Source: CBCXTT01 sp965178295 (GTDB lineage: Bacteria > Pseudomonadota > Alphaproteobacteria > UBA7879). From it: 64,000 nt of DNA. Made by a program: the position numbers and the translations under genes. The stretch's first letter is position 1. Each line of letters begins with the position of its first letter. Below the pieces are notes generated by a model. The model made no database searches. It was given only the letters and a program-made list of their open reading frames with translations, and was not told where the DNA came from. Below are positions 18,772 through 28,123 of this stretch, in pieces. The DNA is taken from contig CBCXTT010000005.1 of NCBI GenBank assembly GCA_965178295.1, positions 186,001 to 250,000 on the forward strand, written 5' to 3'.

Positions 18772-19818
18772 CTATAGTCCTATGTTTGGCAAGACGCCAT
18801 AGTGCTGAAGCCAGCGGAGATCATTTTCAAAAAATGTACGAAGATCAGGGATGCCATATTTTAGCATGGCAATGCGCTCAACGCCCATTCCAAACGCAAA
18901 ACCTTGGTATTTTTCGGGGTCAATGCGACCGTGTCGCAAGACATTTGGGTGAACCATACCGCAGCCTAGTATTTCGAGCCAATCGTTTCCTGTTCCAATT
19001 TCTAAGCTATGTCTGTCACGTTTGCATCCGATATCGATTTCTGCAGATGGCTCTGTAAACGGAAAATAACTGGGTCGCAAGAGAATCGGGAGGTTGGGCT
19101 CATCAAAAAATTCACGCAAGAATTCTGTAAGACAGCTTTTCAAGTGACCCATAGTAATATTCTCGCCCAACATCAGTCCTTCAACTTGGTGAAACATAGG
19201 GGTATGGGTTTGATCATAATCCGCACGAAAAACCCGGCCGGGAGCAATAATCTGTATTGGAGCACCATTGCTTAGCATGCTGCGTATTTGCACAGGAGAA
19301 GTATGGGTGCGTAGGACACGTTTTTTTCCTTCATGATCTGGTACATAGAATGTATCATGCTCTTGACGGGCTGGGTGCGTTTCTGGAATATTGAGAGCAT
19401 CAAAATTATAAAAATCCTCTTCTATATGGCGATCTGAGCACACCTGAAATCCCATTTTTCCAAAAATTTTAATCATATCTTCAATTGTTTTTGTGATCGG
19501 ATGCAGGTGACCCACTTTTTTTGGATCTGCATCTAAGCTAATGTCGATACATTCACGATGTAACTGGGCGGCTAGTACTTGATCCTCAAGCGCCTCTTTT
19601 CTATTTGATAGCGCCTCTATGACTTTATTTTTTAATACATTCAGTGCAGGACCCTCAGTTTTCCTTACGTCAGGCTTTGCTTTCCCAAGGGCTTTCATGG
19701 CCAGAGTGATCCAGCCTTTTTTCCCAATAAGATGCACACGCAAATTATCAAGTGTGTTCAGGTCTTTAGCACCGGTAATGTCTTCTAAAATTTTTGTGGT
19801 CTCTTGCAAAACAGACAT
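18772..19818 (-). CDS. pheS: Phenylalanine--tRNA ligase alpha subunit
   Basis: PheS carries the active site that makes phenylalanyl-adenylate and charges tRNA-Phe. The 348-residue protein has an N-terminal coiled-coil tRNA-binding arm (about residues 1-90) and a class II core with HPARQEHDTFY, RTHTSPVQIRSM, the motif 2 region VFRADYDQTHTPMFHQVEG, SYFPFTEPSAEIDI and the motif 3 GFAFGMGVERIAMLKYG block. All catalytic elements look intact. The 118-base gap to rplT contains a likely terminator or attenuator, so pheST may be separately controlled. Confidence 0.97.
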   Translation of the reverse strand: MSVLQETTKILEDITGAKDLNTLDNLRVHLIGKKGWITLAMKALGKAKPDVRKTEGPALNVLKNKVIEALSNRKEALEDQVLAAQLHRECIDISLDADPKKVGHLHPITKTIEDMIKIFGKMGFQVCSDRHIEEDFYNFDALNIPETHPARQEHDTFYVPDHEGKKRVLRTHTSPVQIRSMLSNGAPIQIIAPGRVFRADYDQTHTPMFHQVEGLMLGENITMGHLKSCLTEFLREFFDEPNLPILLRPSYFPFTEPSAEIDIGCKRDRHSLEIGTGNDWLEILGCGMVHPNVLRHGRIDPEKYQGFAFGMGVERIAMLKYGIPDLRTFFENDLRWLQHYGVLPNIGL

Positions 19819-19886
19819 TTGGTATTATCCCCAAAAAATACGATCATTGGCTGTACTTATCTATATACAAAAGACCTTCTTTCATT

Positions 19887-19942
19887 AAAAAAAGCGTAGA
19901 ACGAGAGGCCTCTCGATTGGCTCTCAGGTAGGTGGTTTACGC
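19887..19942 (-). terminator. Terminator or attenuator between rplT and pheS
   Basis: Read on the minus strand, GCGTA (at the rplT stop, 19938-19942) pairs with TACGC (19894-19898), enclosing a perfect 14-base palindrome CGAGAGGCCTCTCG (19902-19915), and seven T residues follow directly (19887-19893). The order stem then T-run fits a rho-independent terminator after the ribosomal-protein genes. Because pheS begins 70 bases later, it could also act as an attenuator, as happens before pheST in enterobacteria, but I see no phenylalanine-rich leader peptide that convinces me. Confidence 0.5.
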
Positions 19943-20293
19943 AAGCATTGCTCGAGCTTTTTCTGTCAAATTCTTAAAAATATCTTTTTCCTGCACCGCG
20001 AGATCCGCTAGCATTTTGCGATCTACGGAAACTGCCGCTTTGGAGAGACCATTCATAAATTGTGAATATGTTAGATCATGTTCGCGAACTGCGGCATTGA
20101 TGCGCTGGATCCAAAGCGCTCGGAACTGACGTTTTTTATTGCGACGATCTCTGTATGCATATTCCAGACCTTTATCAACACGTTTCGCAGCAATGCGGAA
20201 GCAATTTTTAGAGCGACCATAATAACCCTTAGAGAGTTTTAGAACTTTTTTATGTTTCTTGCGGGAGATAACACCCCTTTTCATACGTGTCAT
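19937..20293 (-). CDS. rplT: 50S ribosomal protein L20
   Basis: L20 binds 23S rRNA early in large-subunit assembly. The 118-residue, strongly basic protein matches the family end to end: MTRMKRGVISRKKHKKVLKL, AKGYYGRSKNCF (here SKGYYGRSKN), YRDRRNKKRQFRALWIQRIN and the C-terminal YSQFMNGL. It follows rpmI by 10 bases, the usual L35-L20 pair. The infC gene that normally opens this operon is not present upstream, so the IF3-linked control and the classic L20 leader are not evident. Confidence 0.97.
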   Translation of the reverse strand: MTRMKRGVISRKKHKKVLKLSKGYYGRSKNCFRIAAKRVDKGLEYAYRDRRNKKRQFRALWIQRINAAVREHDLTYSQFMNGLSKAAVSVDRKMLADLAVQEKDIFKNLTEKARAMLA

Positions 20294-20303
20294 TTCTTGC
20301 CTC

Positions 20304-20507
20304 CTATCGGCCGTTGGGGAGCATATATTTCACGACGTTTCGTGCATCACAGTCCTGCATTAAGGTCATACCACGGGCATTTCTAATCATTTTTTGTGAG
20401 CGCTTGCGCATGTTGTGTCTTTTTCCAGATTGACCACAACGAATTTTTCCGGAGGCAGTCAAGCGGAAACGTTTTTTCGCTCCGCTTTTTGTTTTTAGTT
20501 TGGGCAT
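20304..20507 (-). CDS. rpmI: 50S ribosomal protein L35
   Basis: L35 is a small large-subunit protein. The 67-residue product MPKLKTKSGAKKRFRLTASG with a following GKIRCGQSGKRHNMRKRSQK is typical in length and sequence. A strong AAGGAG ribosome site lies about nine bases before the ATG. Upstream on the minus strand a TTGTCA (20547-20552) sits before an AT-rich stretch, which may be the promoter of the whole rpmI to lepA run, but the -10 element is not clear. infC is missing from its usual place. Confidence 0.96.
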   Translation of the reverse strand: MPKLKTKSGAKKRFRLTASGKIRCGQSGKRHNMRKRSQKMIRNARGMTLMQDCDARNVVKYMLPNGR

Positions 20508-21466
20508 TTTGAACTCCTTAAAAGTTTTTTACTATTAAATATAAAATGACAAGGCATGCCCGACTTTTCCAAGTCCGCCCGTCATTTTTTCAGGGTAAAA
20601 GTCCCGATATGATCTGTCAAGATCAGTGAAACTATAGGGTAGAAAGATTAAGAATGCAATGGCTTTGGAAAAATTTAAGCGATTATCTATTGGTAGTTTG
20701 AGTAACTATTTGTGCATAGTATTGATCATGCGGTCACTACAACACGCAACCCTATGCCCCTAATGGCGCAAAGCACCTACAATCTTTCCCATTGCAGAAT
20801 CAGCAAACAATTGCTGCACGAAGAAGAATATGGAAAAGAGCACGAGGGTAGCTTGAGGCGATGAATGCCACGATACAATCAGAACATCAATCTTAAAATA
20901 TACAGAGACGAAGGCGGAAAAATCCTTGCACGCTAATCTTGTAAATCTTGATAATAACGTCGTAATCATCAAGAGTATTCCATCACAATAGCTGCGCGAG
21001 GAGAGGAAGACTCAGAGGGAGGGTTTTGTCATAAGAATATGTTCAGATGAGCCCCGTGTACATTGGATTGCTTGGGCTAGAGCAGCGGCTTGATCATACG
21101 AGTGAATCAGTGGATCAATCACAGGCGGCGCCAAAAGATGCATGAGCGAGGCGTCACATGTGTAGGGGCATTCCTATTTATATTCGACTCGCTGAGAAAC
21201 AATCAAAGGTGAGGAGAAGAAAATATTACAGAAACACTAATGAATCCTTTTTTATGCGTAAAATCTAAGCAAATAGGTTAAAGTGCTGGTTTTATCGATA
21301 GATAGTTTCTTCTTGCAAAGGTTATACCCGGGGTTATCCACATGTTTCGTGGGTGAATTCTACTAGTAGAAAAGTAGATTTTTTCAGCGCCAGCAACCCT
21401 TTTGGATGCTAGAATTTGAAGAGGGTTTCATTATACCCTTCCCAAGATTCAGCTCTCTCTTTTCGC
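20508..21466. other. Intergenic region between divergent rpmI and rplM
   Basis: This roughly 1-kb stretch separates the divergent rpmI and rplM operons. Besides repeat copy A it holds the presumed rpmI promoter, one sequence identical to a DnaA box (TTATCCACA, 21334-21342) and a 14-base palindrome TTCTACTAGTAGAA (21358-21371). infC would be expected next to rpmI, but I find no IF3 coding remnant in either strand. Confidence 0.5.
20766..21089. repeat. 324-bp exact direct repeat, copy A
   Basis: Bases 20766-21089 are identical, as far as I can read, to 38888-39211, in the same orientation and 18,122 bases apart; similarity stops abruptly at both ends. Both copies lie in intergenic DNA. On the minus strand both keep an open frame beginning MMITTLLSRFTRLACKDF and containing a hydrophobic LVLFSIFFFVQQLF stretch; in this copy it ends after 70 codons at 20760. 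I do not recognise the product and doubt it is expressed. No terminal inverted repeats, target duplications or transposase motifs are visible. Confidence 0.9.
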
Positions 21467-21495
21467 TTGACGTATGTATATGTGTTTGATAGAAC
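21467..21495 (+). promoter_or_regulatory. Probable promoter of rplM-rpsI
   Basis: TTGACG (21467-21472), a 17-base spacer and TAGAAC (21490-21495) form a sigma-70 type promoter whose -10 resembles the TAGAAG seen at both rRNA units in this window. Transcription would begin around 21502, leaving a leader of about 40 bases before rplM. Confidence 0.55.
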
Positions 21496-21540
21496 ACCTT
21501 GTGTACTACTAGAATAAATGAGAAGATAGAAGTTAAAGCA

Positions 21541-22005
21541 ATGATAAAAACATTTTCGATCAAAGCATCAGAAATTAAAAAAAATTGGATTTTAATTGAT
21601 GCACAGGATGTGGTGCTGGGCAGACTTGCAAGTTTTGTTGCATCTCGACTGCGTGGCAAGCACAAACCAGAGTTTACACCACACATGGATTGCGGTGACT
21701 ATGTTGTCATCGTCAATGCGGACCAAATAGCATTGACAGGTAAAAAATGGGATGGAAGAATTTTTCATTGGCATACTGGTTATCCCGGTGGGATTAAAAA
21801 CCGCACAATGCGCCAGATTCGCGATGGAAAAAATCCTGAACGTCTTGTTGAAAGAGCGATTGAGCGTATGTTGCCTGGCGGCCCTCTGAGTCGTCAGCAA
21901 ATGCGTCATTTATTTGTGTATTGCGGGGAAACGCATACTCATGCAGCGCAGAAGCCAGAGATTCTAGATTTTGGGGCGATGAATACAAAGAATAAGAGGG
22001 CGTAA
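21541..22005 (+). CDS. rplM: 50S ribosomal protein L13
   Basis: L13 is an early-assembly protein of the large subunit. The 154-residue product contains KTFSIKASEIKKNWILIDAQ, VLGRLASFVASRLRGKHKPEF, DYVVIVNADQIALTGKKW and the late MLPGGPLSRQQMRHLFVYCG, all family blocks. The ATG at 21541 begins the conserved N-terminus; the frame runs further upstream to 21499 but would put codons over the promoter leader. It pairs with rpsI as in most bacteria, four bases apart. Confidence 0.97.
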   Translation: MIKTFSIKASEIKKNWILIDAQDVVLGRLASFVASRLRGKHKPEFTPHMDCGDYVVIVNADQIALTGKKWDGRIFHWHTGYPGGIKNRTMRQIRDGKNPERLVERAIERMLPGGPLSRQQMRHLFVYCGETHTHAAQKPEILDFGAMNTKNKRA

Positions 22006-22009
22006 AGGC

Positions 22010-22471
22010 ATGAAAGAACATAAAACACAAGAAGAAATATTAGGGCTCAAAGCCCCAATATCGTACAAGAAAAAACTTGATGACCAAGGCCGCGCTTATG
22101 CGACAGGTAAGCGTAAAAATGCAATCTCTCGTGTTTGGATTAAGCCAGGCAATGGTAACGTACAGGTGAATGATCGTGATTGGAATGCGTATTTTGCGCG
22201 CCCCACACTTCGAATGATAATCAATCAGCCTTTTGAAGCATCCAAACGTCTCGGGCATTACGATATTGTGTGTACAGTCGTAGGAGGTGGTCTTTCCGGT
22301 CAAGCTGGTGCTGTGCGTCATGGAGTTGGAAAGGCATTGATAAATTTTGAACCTGAATTGAGAAGTATTCTCAAAGAAGGGGGCTTTCTAAAGCGCGATA
22401 GTCGTCGTGTTGAGCGTAAAAAATATGGACGCAAGAAGGCGCGTCGGAGCTTTCAGTTTTCAAAGCGTTAA
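22010..22471 (+). CDS. rpsI: 30S ribosomal protein S9
   Basis: S9 reaches the P-site tRNA through its C-terminal tail. The 153-residue product has YATGKRKNAISRVWIKPG, RPTLRMIINQPFEAS, TVVGGGLSGQAGAVRHGVGKAL and the strictly conserved tail KKYGRKKARRSFQFSKR ending in KR. The N-terminal 30 residues extend beyond the E. coli form, as is common in alphaproteobacteria. It ends the rplM-rpsI operon and is followed by an intrinsic terminator. Confidence 0.97.
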   Translation: MKEHKTQEEILGLKAPISYKKKLDDQGRAYATGKRKNAISRVWIKPGNGNVQVNDRDWNAYFARPTLRMIINQPFEASKRLGHYDIVCTVVGGGLSGQAGAVRHGVGKALINFEPELRSILKEGGFLKRDSRRVERKKYGRKKARRSFQFSKR

Positions 22472-22496
22472 TGTGCAATTGTATAAAGCATCTAAG

Positions 22497-22529
22497 AAAA
22501 AAAGAGGCCAAATTTGGCCTCTTTTTTTT
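22497..22529 (+). terminator. Intrinsic terminator after rpsI
   Basis: A perfect inverted repeat GAGGCCAAATTTGGCCTC (22504-22521) flanked by A7 on the left and T8 on the right makes a symmetrical hairpin with a T-run, placed 30 bases after the rpsI stop. The A-run makes it potentially bidirectional, but no gene converges here. Confidence 0.9.
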
Positions 22530-22557
22530 ATTCGGAAAAAATAAAAAAAATAGGCAG

Positions 22558-22593
22558 AATGCATTTGACAGTGTGTGAGGAAGGTGATAGAAG
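22558..22593 (+). promoter_or_regulatory. rRNA promoter of the 23S-5S unit
   Basis: AATGCATTTGACA ends in a perfect -35 (TTGACA, 22565-22570); a 17-base spacer leads to TAGAAG (22588-22593). The same AATGCATTTGACA, spacer length and TAGAAG occur before the 16S gene on the other strand (54602-54637), which argues that both are the true rRNA promoters. The leader to the 23S start is about 175 bases. Confidence 0.8.
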
Positions 22594-22632
22594 GGTGTCT
22601 GTTGTTCGATGAAAAGTAGAAGAGAAATGCGA

Positions 22633-22702
22633 AATATCTAAGTAATGTTTTAAGCTTTCGAATTTTAATATATATTATATTTAAAGCTTTTAGATATTAC
22701 TA
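22633..22702 (+). repeat. Branched inverted repeat in the 23S leader
   Basis: The left arm reads AATATCTA, AGTAAT, then TAAGCTTT (22633-22658); the right arm reads AAAGCTTT, TAGATATT, then ACT (22683-22701). TAAGCTTT pairs with AAAGCTT in all cases, and either AATATCTA with TAGATATT or AGTAAT with ATTACT can extend the stem, so two alternative folds exist. It sits within the rRNA leader and could be an antitermination or processing element. Confidence 0.5.
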
Positions 22703-22754
22703 ACAAACGCACGATAAAATATGATGTTTAATCATTACTTTAATGTTTGAAGAT

Positions 22755-22770
22755 TTATCACTGTGTGAGA

Positions 22771-22780
<10 letters not shown>
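22755..22780 (+). other. 5-prime half of the pre-23S processing stem
   Basis: The bases TTATCACTGT through TATTAAGC (22755-22780) pair with 25518-25543, GCTTAATATC through CAGTGATAA, forming a stem of 26 pairs including G-U pairs at the three positions where the two arms differ. It closes the 23S gene on itself, as an RNase III target should, independent of any 16S. Confidence 0.75.
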
Positions 22781-25517
<2,737 letters not shown>

Positions 25518-25528
<11 letters not shown>

Positions 25529-25543
25529 CTTATACAGTGATAA
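25518..25543 (+). other. 3-prime half of the pre-23S processing stem
   Basis: This is the partner of 22755-22780. The differences between the arms are transitions that keep pairing as G-U, which supports a selected RNA stem rather than chance. Confidence 0.75.
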
Positions 25544-25631
25544 GTTTTGATGTATTAAGGTCTAGTGTGTATAAAAATAGCTCGCACAATCACATTTTAT
25601 TTGCTACCCAACAAAAGGGGTAGAAAGAGAT

Positions 25632-25749
25632 AGCTTGGTGACGATAGCGGAAGATAAACACCCGATTCCATCCCGAACTCGATAGTGAAAGCTTCCAGCG
25701 CCGATGGTACTACGTCTTAAGGCGTGGGAGAGTAGGTCATTGCCAAGCT
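25632..25749 (+). rRNA. rrf: 5S ribosomal RNA
   Basis: The 118-base gene starts AGCTTGGTGACGATAGCGG and ends GCCAAGCT, so the terminal helix closes. It contains the conserved CCGATTCCATCCCGAACTCG, and GGTACTACGTCTTAAG with GGGAGAGTAGGTC near the end. The helix extends outside the gene: AGAAAGAGATAGCTTGG (25622-25638) pairs with CCAAGCTTTCTCTTTCT (25743-25759) except for one mismatch, giving a processing stem that runs into a T-rich tail usable as a terminator. Confidence 0.96.
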
Positions 25750-25800
25750 TTCTCTTTCTATTCCTTTTGCTTATTTTCTTTTTCGCTGTCTTTTCCTCTT
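25743..25800 (+). terminator. T-rich terminator region after 5S rRNA
   Basis: The extended 5S end stem is followed by pyrimidine-rich DNA with several T runs up to about 25800 (TTCCTTTTGC, TTTTCTTTTTCGC). Termination of the 23S-5S transcript here is likely, though there is no separate G/C hairpin. Confidence 0.45.
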
Positions 25801-26066
25801 TTTTCCCCTTCTAGCTCTGTATTTATACAATCTTGCTCTTATTCTTTCTTCATAAGATTTGAATAGATATTCCGTCTTTGCACCTACTATTCTTCTCTTG
25901 CGCTTTCTGTTTTTGTGGGCTCAGAATATTCTGCGTTCTGATTCTTATGCCTGACTGTTCTGCGTGCTGCTCGATTTTCTATTGAGGGGGTCTCTCTATA
26001 TGTGCAGGATCCAAACGGTGAGAATCTATGTTAACAATACCGTCATGACACTCGTGCTAAAAATGC
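25760..26066. other. Intergenic region between 5S and xthA
   Basis: About 300 bases of C/T-rich DNA on the plus strand. Apart from the 5S tail I see only one inverted repeat, GACACTC (26047-26053) with GAGTGTG (26076-26082), which overlaps the end of xthA and lacks a T-run. No gene is recognised. Confidence 0.5.
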
Positions 26067-26840
26067 TTATATATTGAGTGTGCACATAAGGGGCGCATGA
26101 TCAGATGGCCGTTGTCGTCCGCGCATTGATAAATCCACGTCAACCGTCTCAAGTTGATCAGCTGCCTCTGGAGATAGAAATATGTGGTCAATTCTCAACC
26201 CTCTGTTTTTCTCCCACGATCCTTGGCGATAGTCCCACCACGTATACAAATCTAGTTTGTCAGGGTGCATAACCCTCAAGGCATCTGTAAAGCCTAAATG
26301 AATTATTGACCTTAATGCGCGGCGCTCGCTGAGACTAGCCAAAAGACGGTTATGGAATTTCTTGAGATCATAGACATCTGCATCCCCTGGTGCAACGTTA
26401 AAATCACCCCCCAGAGCAAAAGGCTCTTTGAGCCTTAATACATGGTCCATATGCACCTTCAGACTCTTCATAAAATTTAGCTTATAATCATACTGGTGTG
26501 AATTCACCTCCTGTCCGTTTGGCACATATACTGAAGCAACGCGCACCCCTCCCGTAAACGCTTCAACATAACGCTTGCTTGTATCGGAGCTAAAAGTTGG
26601 AAGATTATGTGTGACATCTTCAATACGATATTTCGATAAAATTGCAACACCATTATAACTCTTTTGACCCAATATTTCTAAGTTGTACCCCATATCTTCC
26701 AACGGCTCTTTTGGAAAAGTTTCATTGATCGTCTTTGTTTCCTGAAGAAGAATAATATCTGGAGAAACTGCCTGAGCCCAATCTAAAAGGTGTTCCAAGC
26801 GTGCTCTAACAGAGTTCACGTTCCATGTTGCAATTTTCAA
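26067..26840 (-). CDS. xthA: Exodeoxyribonuclease III
   Basis: XthA is the main AP endonuclease and 3-prime repair exonuclease in base excision repair. The 257-residue protein has MKIATWNVNSVRARL, the metal-binding glutamate in LLQETK (residue 34), YNGVAILS, GGDFNVAPGDADVYD near 145, LRIDHIFLS and the terminal SDHAPLM with the catalytic histidine. Length and motifs are typical. It follows erpA by 14 bases on the minus strand, a common alphaproteobacterial pair. Confidence 0.96.
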   Translation of the reverse strand: MKIATWNVNSVRARLEHLLDWAQAVSPDIILLQETKTINETFPKEPLEDMGYNLEILGQKSYNGVAILSKYRIEDVTHNLPTFSSDTSKRYVEAFTGGVRVASVYVPNGQEVNSHQYDYKLNFMKSLKVHMDHVLRLKEPFALGGDFNVAPGDADVYDLKKFHNRLLASLSERRALRSIIHLGFTDALRVMHPDKLDLYTWWDYRQGSWEKNRGLRIDHIFLSPEAADQLETVDVDLSMRGRQRPSDHAPLMCTLNI

Positions 26841-26854
26841 AATCTATTCCTCCC

Positions 26855-27187
26855 TTAGACCGAAAAAGAATTACCGCATCCACAAGAGCTCTCTGCTGCA
26901 GGGTTTTTTATTTGAAAAGACTTCCCCATCATGTCATCGATAAAATCTAGAGTGCAGCCATCTAAAAAATTAGCTGAAACAGCATCTATTATCACGTGCG
27001 CACCATTCACAGAACAAGTTAAATCATCTGCTTTTTTTTCGCTATCAATCTGGTACTGATATTGAAAACCATTACATCCGCCACTTTCAACAGATATGCG
27101 TAAAAAATGTGCTGGTGACTCTGCTGCCATTAGCGCGCAAATGCGTGCATATGCCTGATTTGTTAACTTAAGATTCAATGTATTCAT
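26855..27187 (-). CDS. erpA: Iron-sulfur insertion protein, ErpA/IscA type
   Basis: A-type carriers hand Fe-S clusters to apoproteins. The 110-residue product has the three conserved cysteines, SGGCNGFQY (C38) and SSCGCGNSF (C102, C104), plus a DFIDDMMGKSFQIKNPAA stretch before the last pair. I start at the ATG whose frame reads MNTLNLKLT, with GGAGG nine bases before it; an upstream start seven codons earlier would bury that site. ErpA and IscA are hard to tell apart by eye. The bc1 Rieske protein and other respiratory enzymes would be clients. Confidence 0.9.
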   Translation of the reverse strand: MNTLNLKLTNQAYARICALMAAESPAHFLRISVESGGCNGFQYQYQIDSEKKADDLTCSVNGAHVIIDAVSANFLDGCTLDFIDDMMGKSFQIKNPAAESSCGCGNSFSV

Positions 27188-27322
27188 CAATTCAACCCCT
27201 CCTTCCAATCTGAAGTAGTATAGATCCCTCCCCTTTTTTTTACAACAATTGCAAAAAAATGATAGATGCGTTACTACTGTTGATATATGCGTTCACAATA
27301 TCGGATATGAAGGAGCTTGAGT

Positions 27323-28123
27323 ATGAGTGACCCCCTTTGGCAAGAAGAAAAAAATGAGGATAAAGTTTTTAATTTATCTTTTTTAGGCTCTAGAGGATTT
27401 GTTATATTTCTTGCAGTAGTTGCCTTTGCGCTTGGCTGTTCGATTTTGTACTATATGTTTCTTTCCAATACAGGCTATACGCACAATCCTAGAGAAATAC
27501 CAGCACATACGTCTCCACTCAAAGCAAGCCCTGAAAACCCCGGTGGATTTGAGGTACCACACCAAGATAAAAATATTTTTGAAAGCTTGGTACGTGATGA
27601 AAACGATCGAATCGAACATACCACTCTTACAGATAGCGCTGAATCACCCATTACATCAACGGTCATGATTACCCATGATGATGGTGAGAAAGAAACAATT
27701 GTTCTTCACGCAGATGGGAAAGTGCAAGTTGAGGACTTTGGTCACCCATCTGTAAAAGAGGTTATTACTACCACGGATAATCACGTCACAATCATTCAAG
27801 AGCAAGAACCTGAGCACAACACTATGTCTGAAGCACAAAAACCAACAGAAAAACCAACAGAAAAACCAACAGAAAAGCCCTTCAAGGCCCAACTAGGATC
27901 TCTTTCTTCCGCTTCCCTTGCAGAAAAGCAGTGGCAACTCTTAAAGCGCAAATATAGCGGCGTTTTAAAAAAACATGCCATGCATATCAAGAAAGCCAGT
28001 GTGCCCGGGAAAGGCATCGTTTATCGTATTCATGTTGGGAGCTTTGAGACCAAAGCCGAAGCACAAACTTTTTGTGAGCATCTTTTGAACCAAGGTACTG
28101 CTTGTTTGCCGGTAAGAGCGTAG
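27323..28123 (+). CDS. SPOR-domain membrane protein
   Basis: SPOR domains bind denuded peptidoglycan at the septum. The 266-residue protein has a cytoplasmic N-terminus, one membrane helix at about residues 25-48 (VIFLAVVAFALGCSILYYMF), a long acidic, probably disordered periplasmic linker, then a C-terminal SPOR domain at about residues 190-265 (VYRIHVGSFETKAEAQTFCE, with a final CLPVRA). The linker contains PTEK repeated three times. ATG at 27323 has AAGGAG upstream. In other alphaproteobacteria this gene follows dgt and argS and precedes nagZ; here all three are missing. Confidence 0.85.
   Translation: MSDPLWQEEKNEDKVFNLSFLGSRGFVIFLAVVAFALGCSILYYMFLSNTGYTHNPREIPAHTSPLKASPENPGGFEVPHQDKNIFESLVRDENDRIEHTTLTDSAESPITSTVMITHDDGEKETIVLHADGKVQVEDFGHPSVKEVITTTDNHVTIIQEQEPEHNTMSEAQKPTEKPTEKPTEKPFKAQLGSLSSASLAEKQWQLLKRKYSGVLKKHAMHIKKASVPGKGIVYRIHVGSFETKAEAQTFCEHLLNQGTACLPVRA
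27841..27876 (+). repeat. Three tandem 12-bp units inside the SPOR gene
   Basis: ACCAACAGAAAA occurs three times in a row, encoding PTEK repeats in the periplasmic linker. The units are identical at DNA level, which suggests recent slippage; copy number may vary between strains. Confidence 0.9.

Noticed and set aside
18150..19058. Plus-strand open frame of 302 codons
   Set aside because: It lies antisense to pheT and pheS, which have full family motifs; no domain is visible in it.
20760..20972. 70-codon membrane protein inside the repeat (minus strand), possibly LapA- or HemY-like
   Set aside because: Only the hydrophobic pattern is suggestive; no family motif, different ends in the two copies, no ribosome site.
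21334..21371. DnaA box (TTATCCACA) beside a 14-base palindrome in intergenic DNA, as a possible replication origin
   Set aside because: A single 9-base match is expected by chance in a window of this size; no cluster of boxes, no dnaA, hemE or other origin-linked gene is present.
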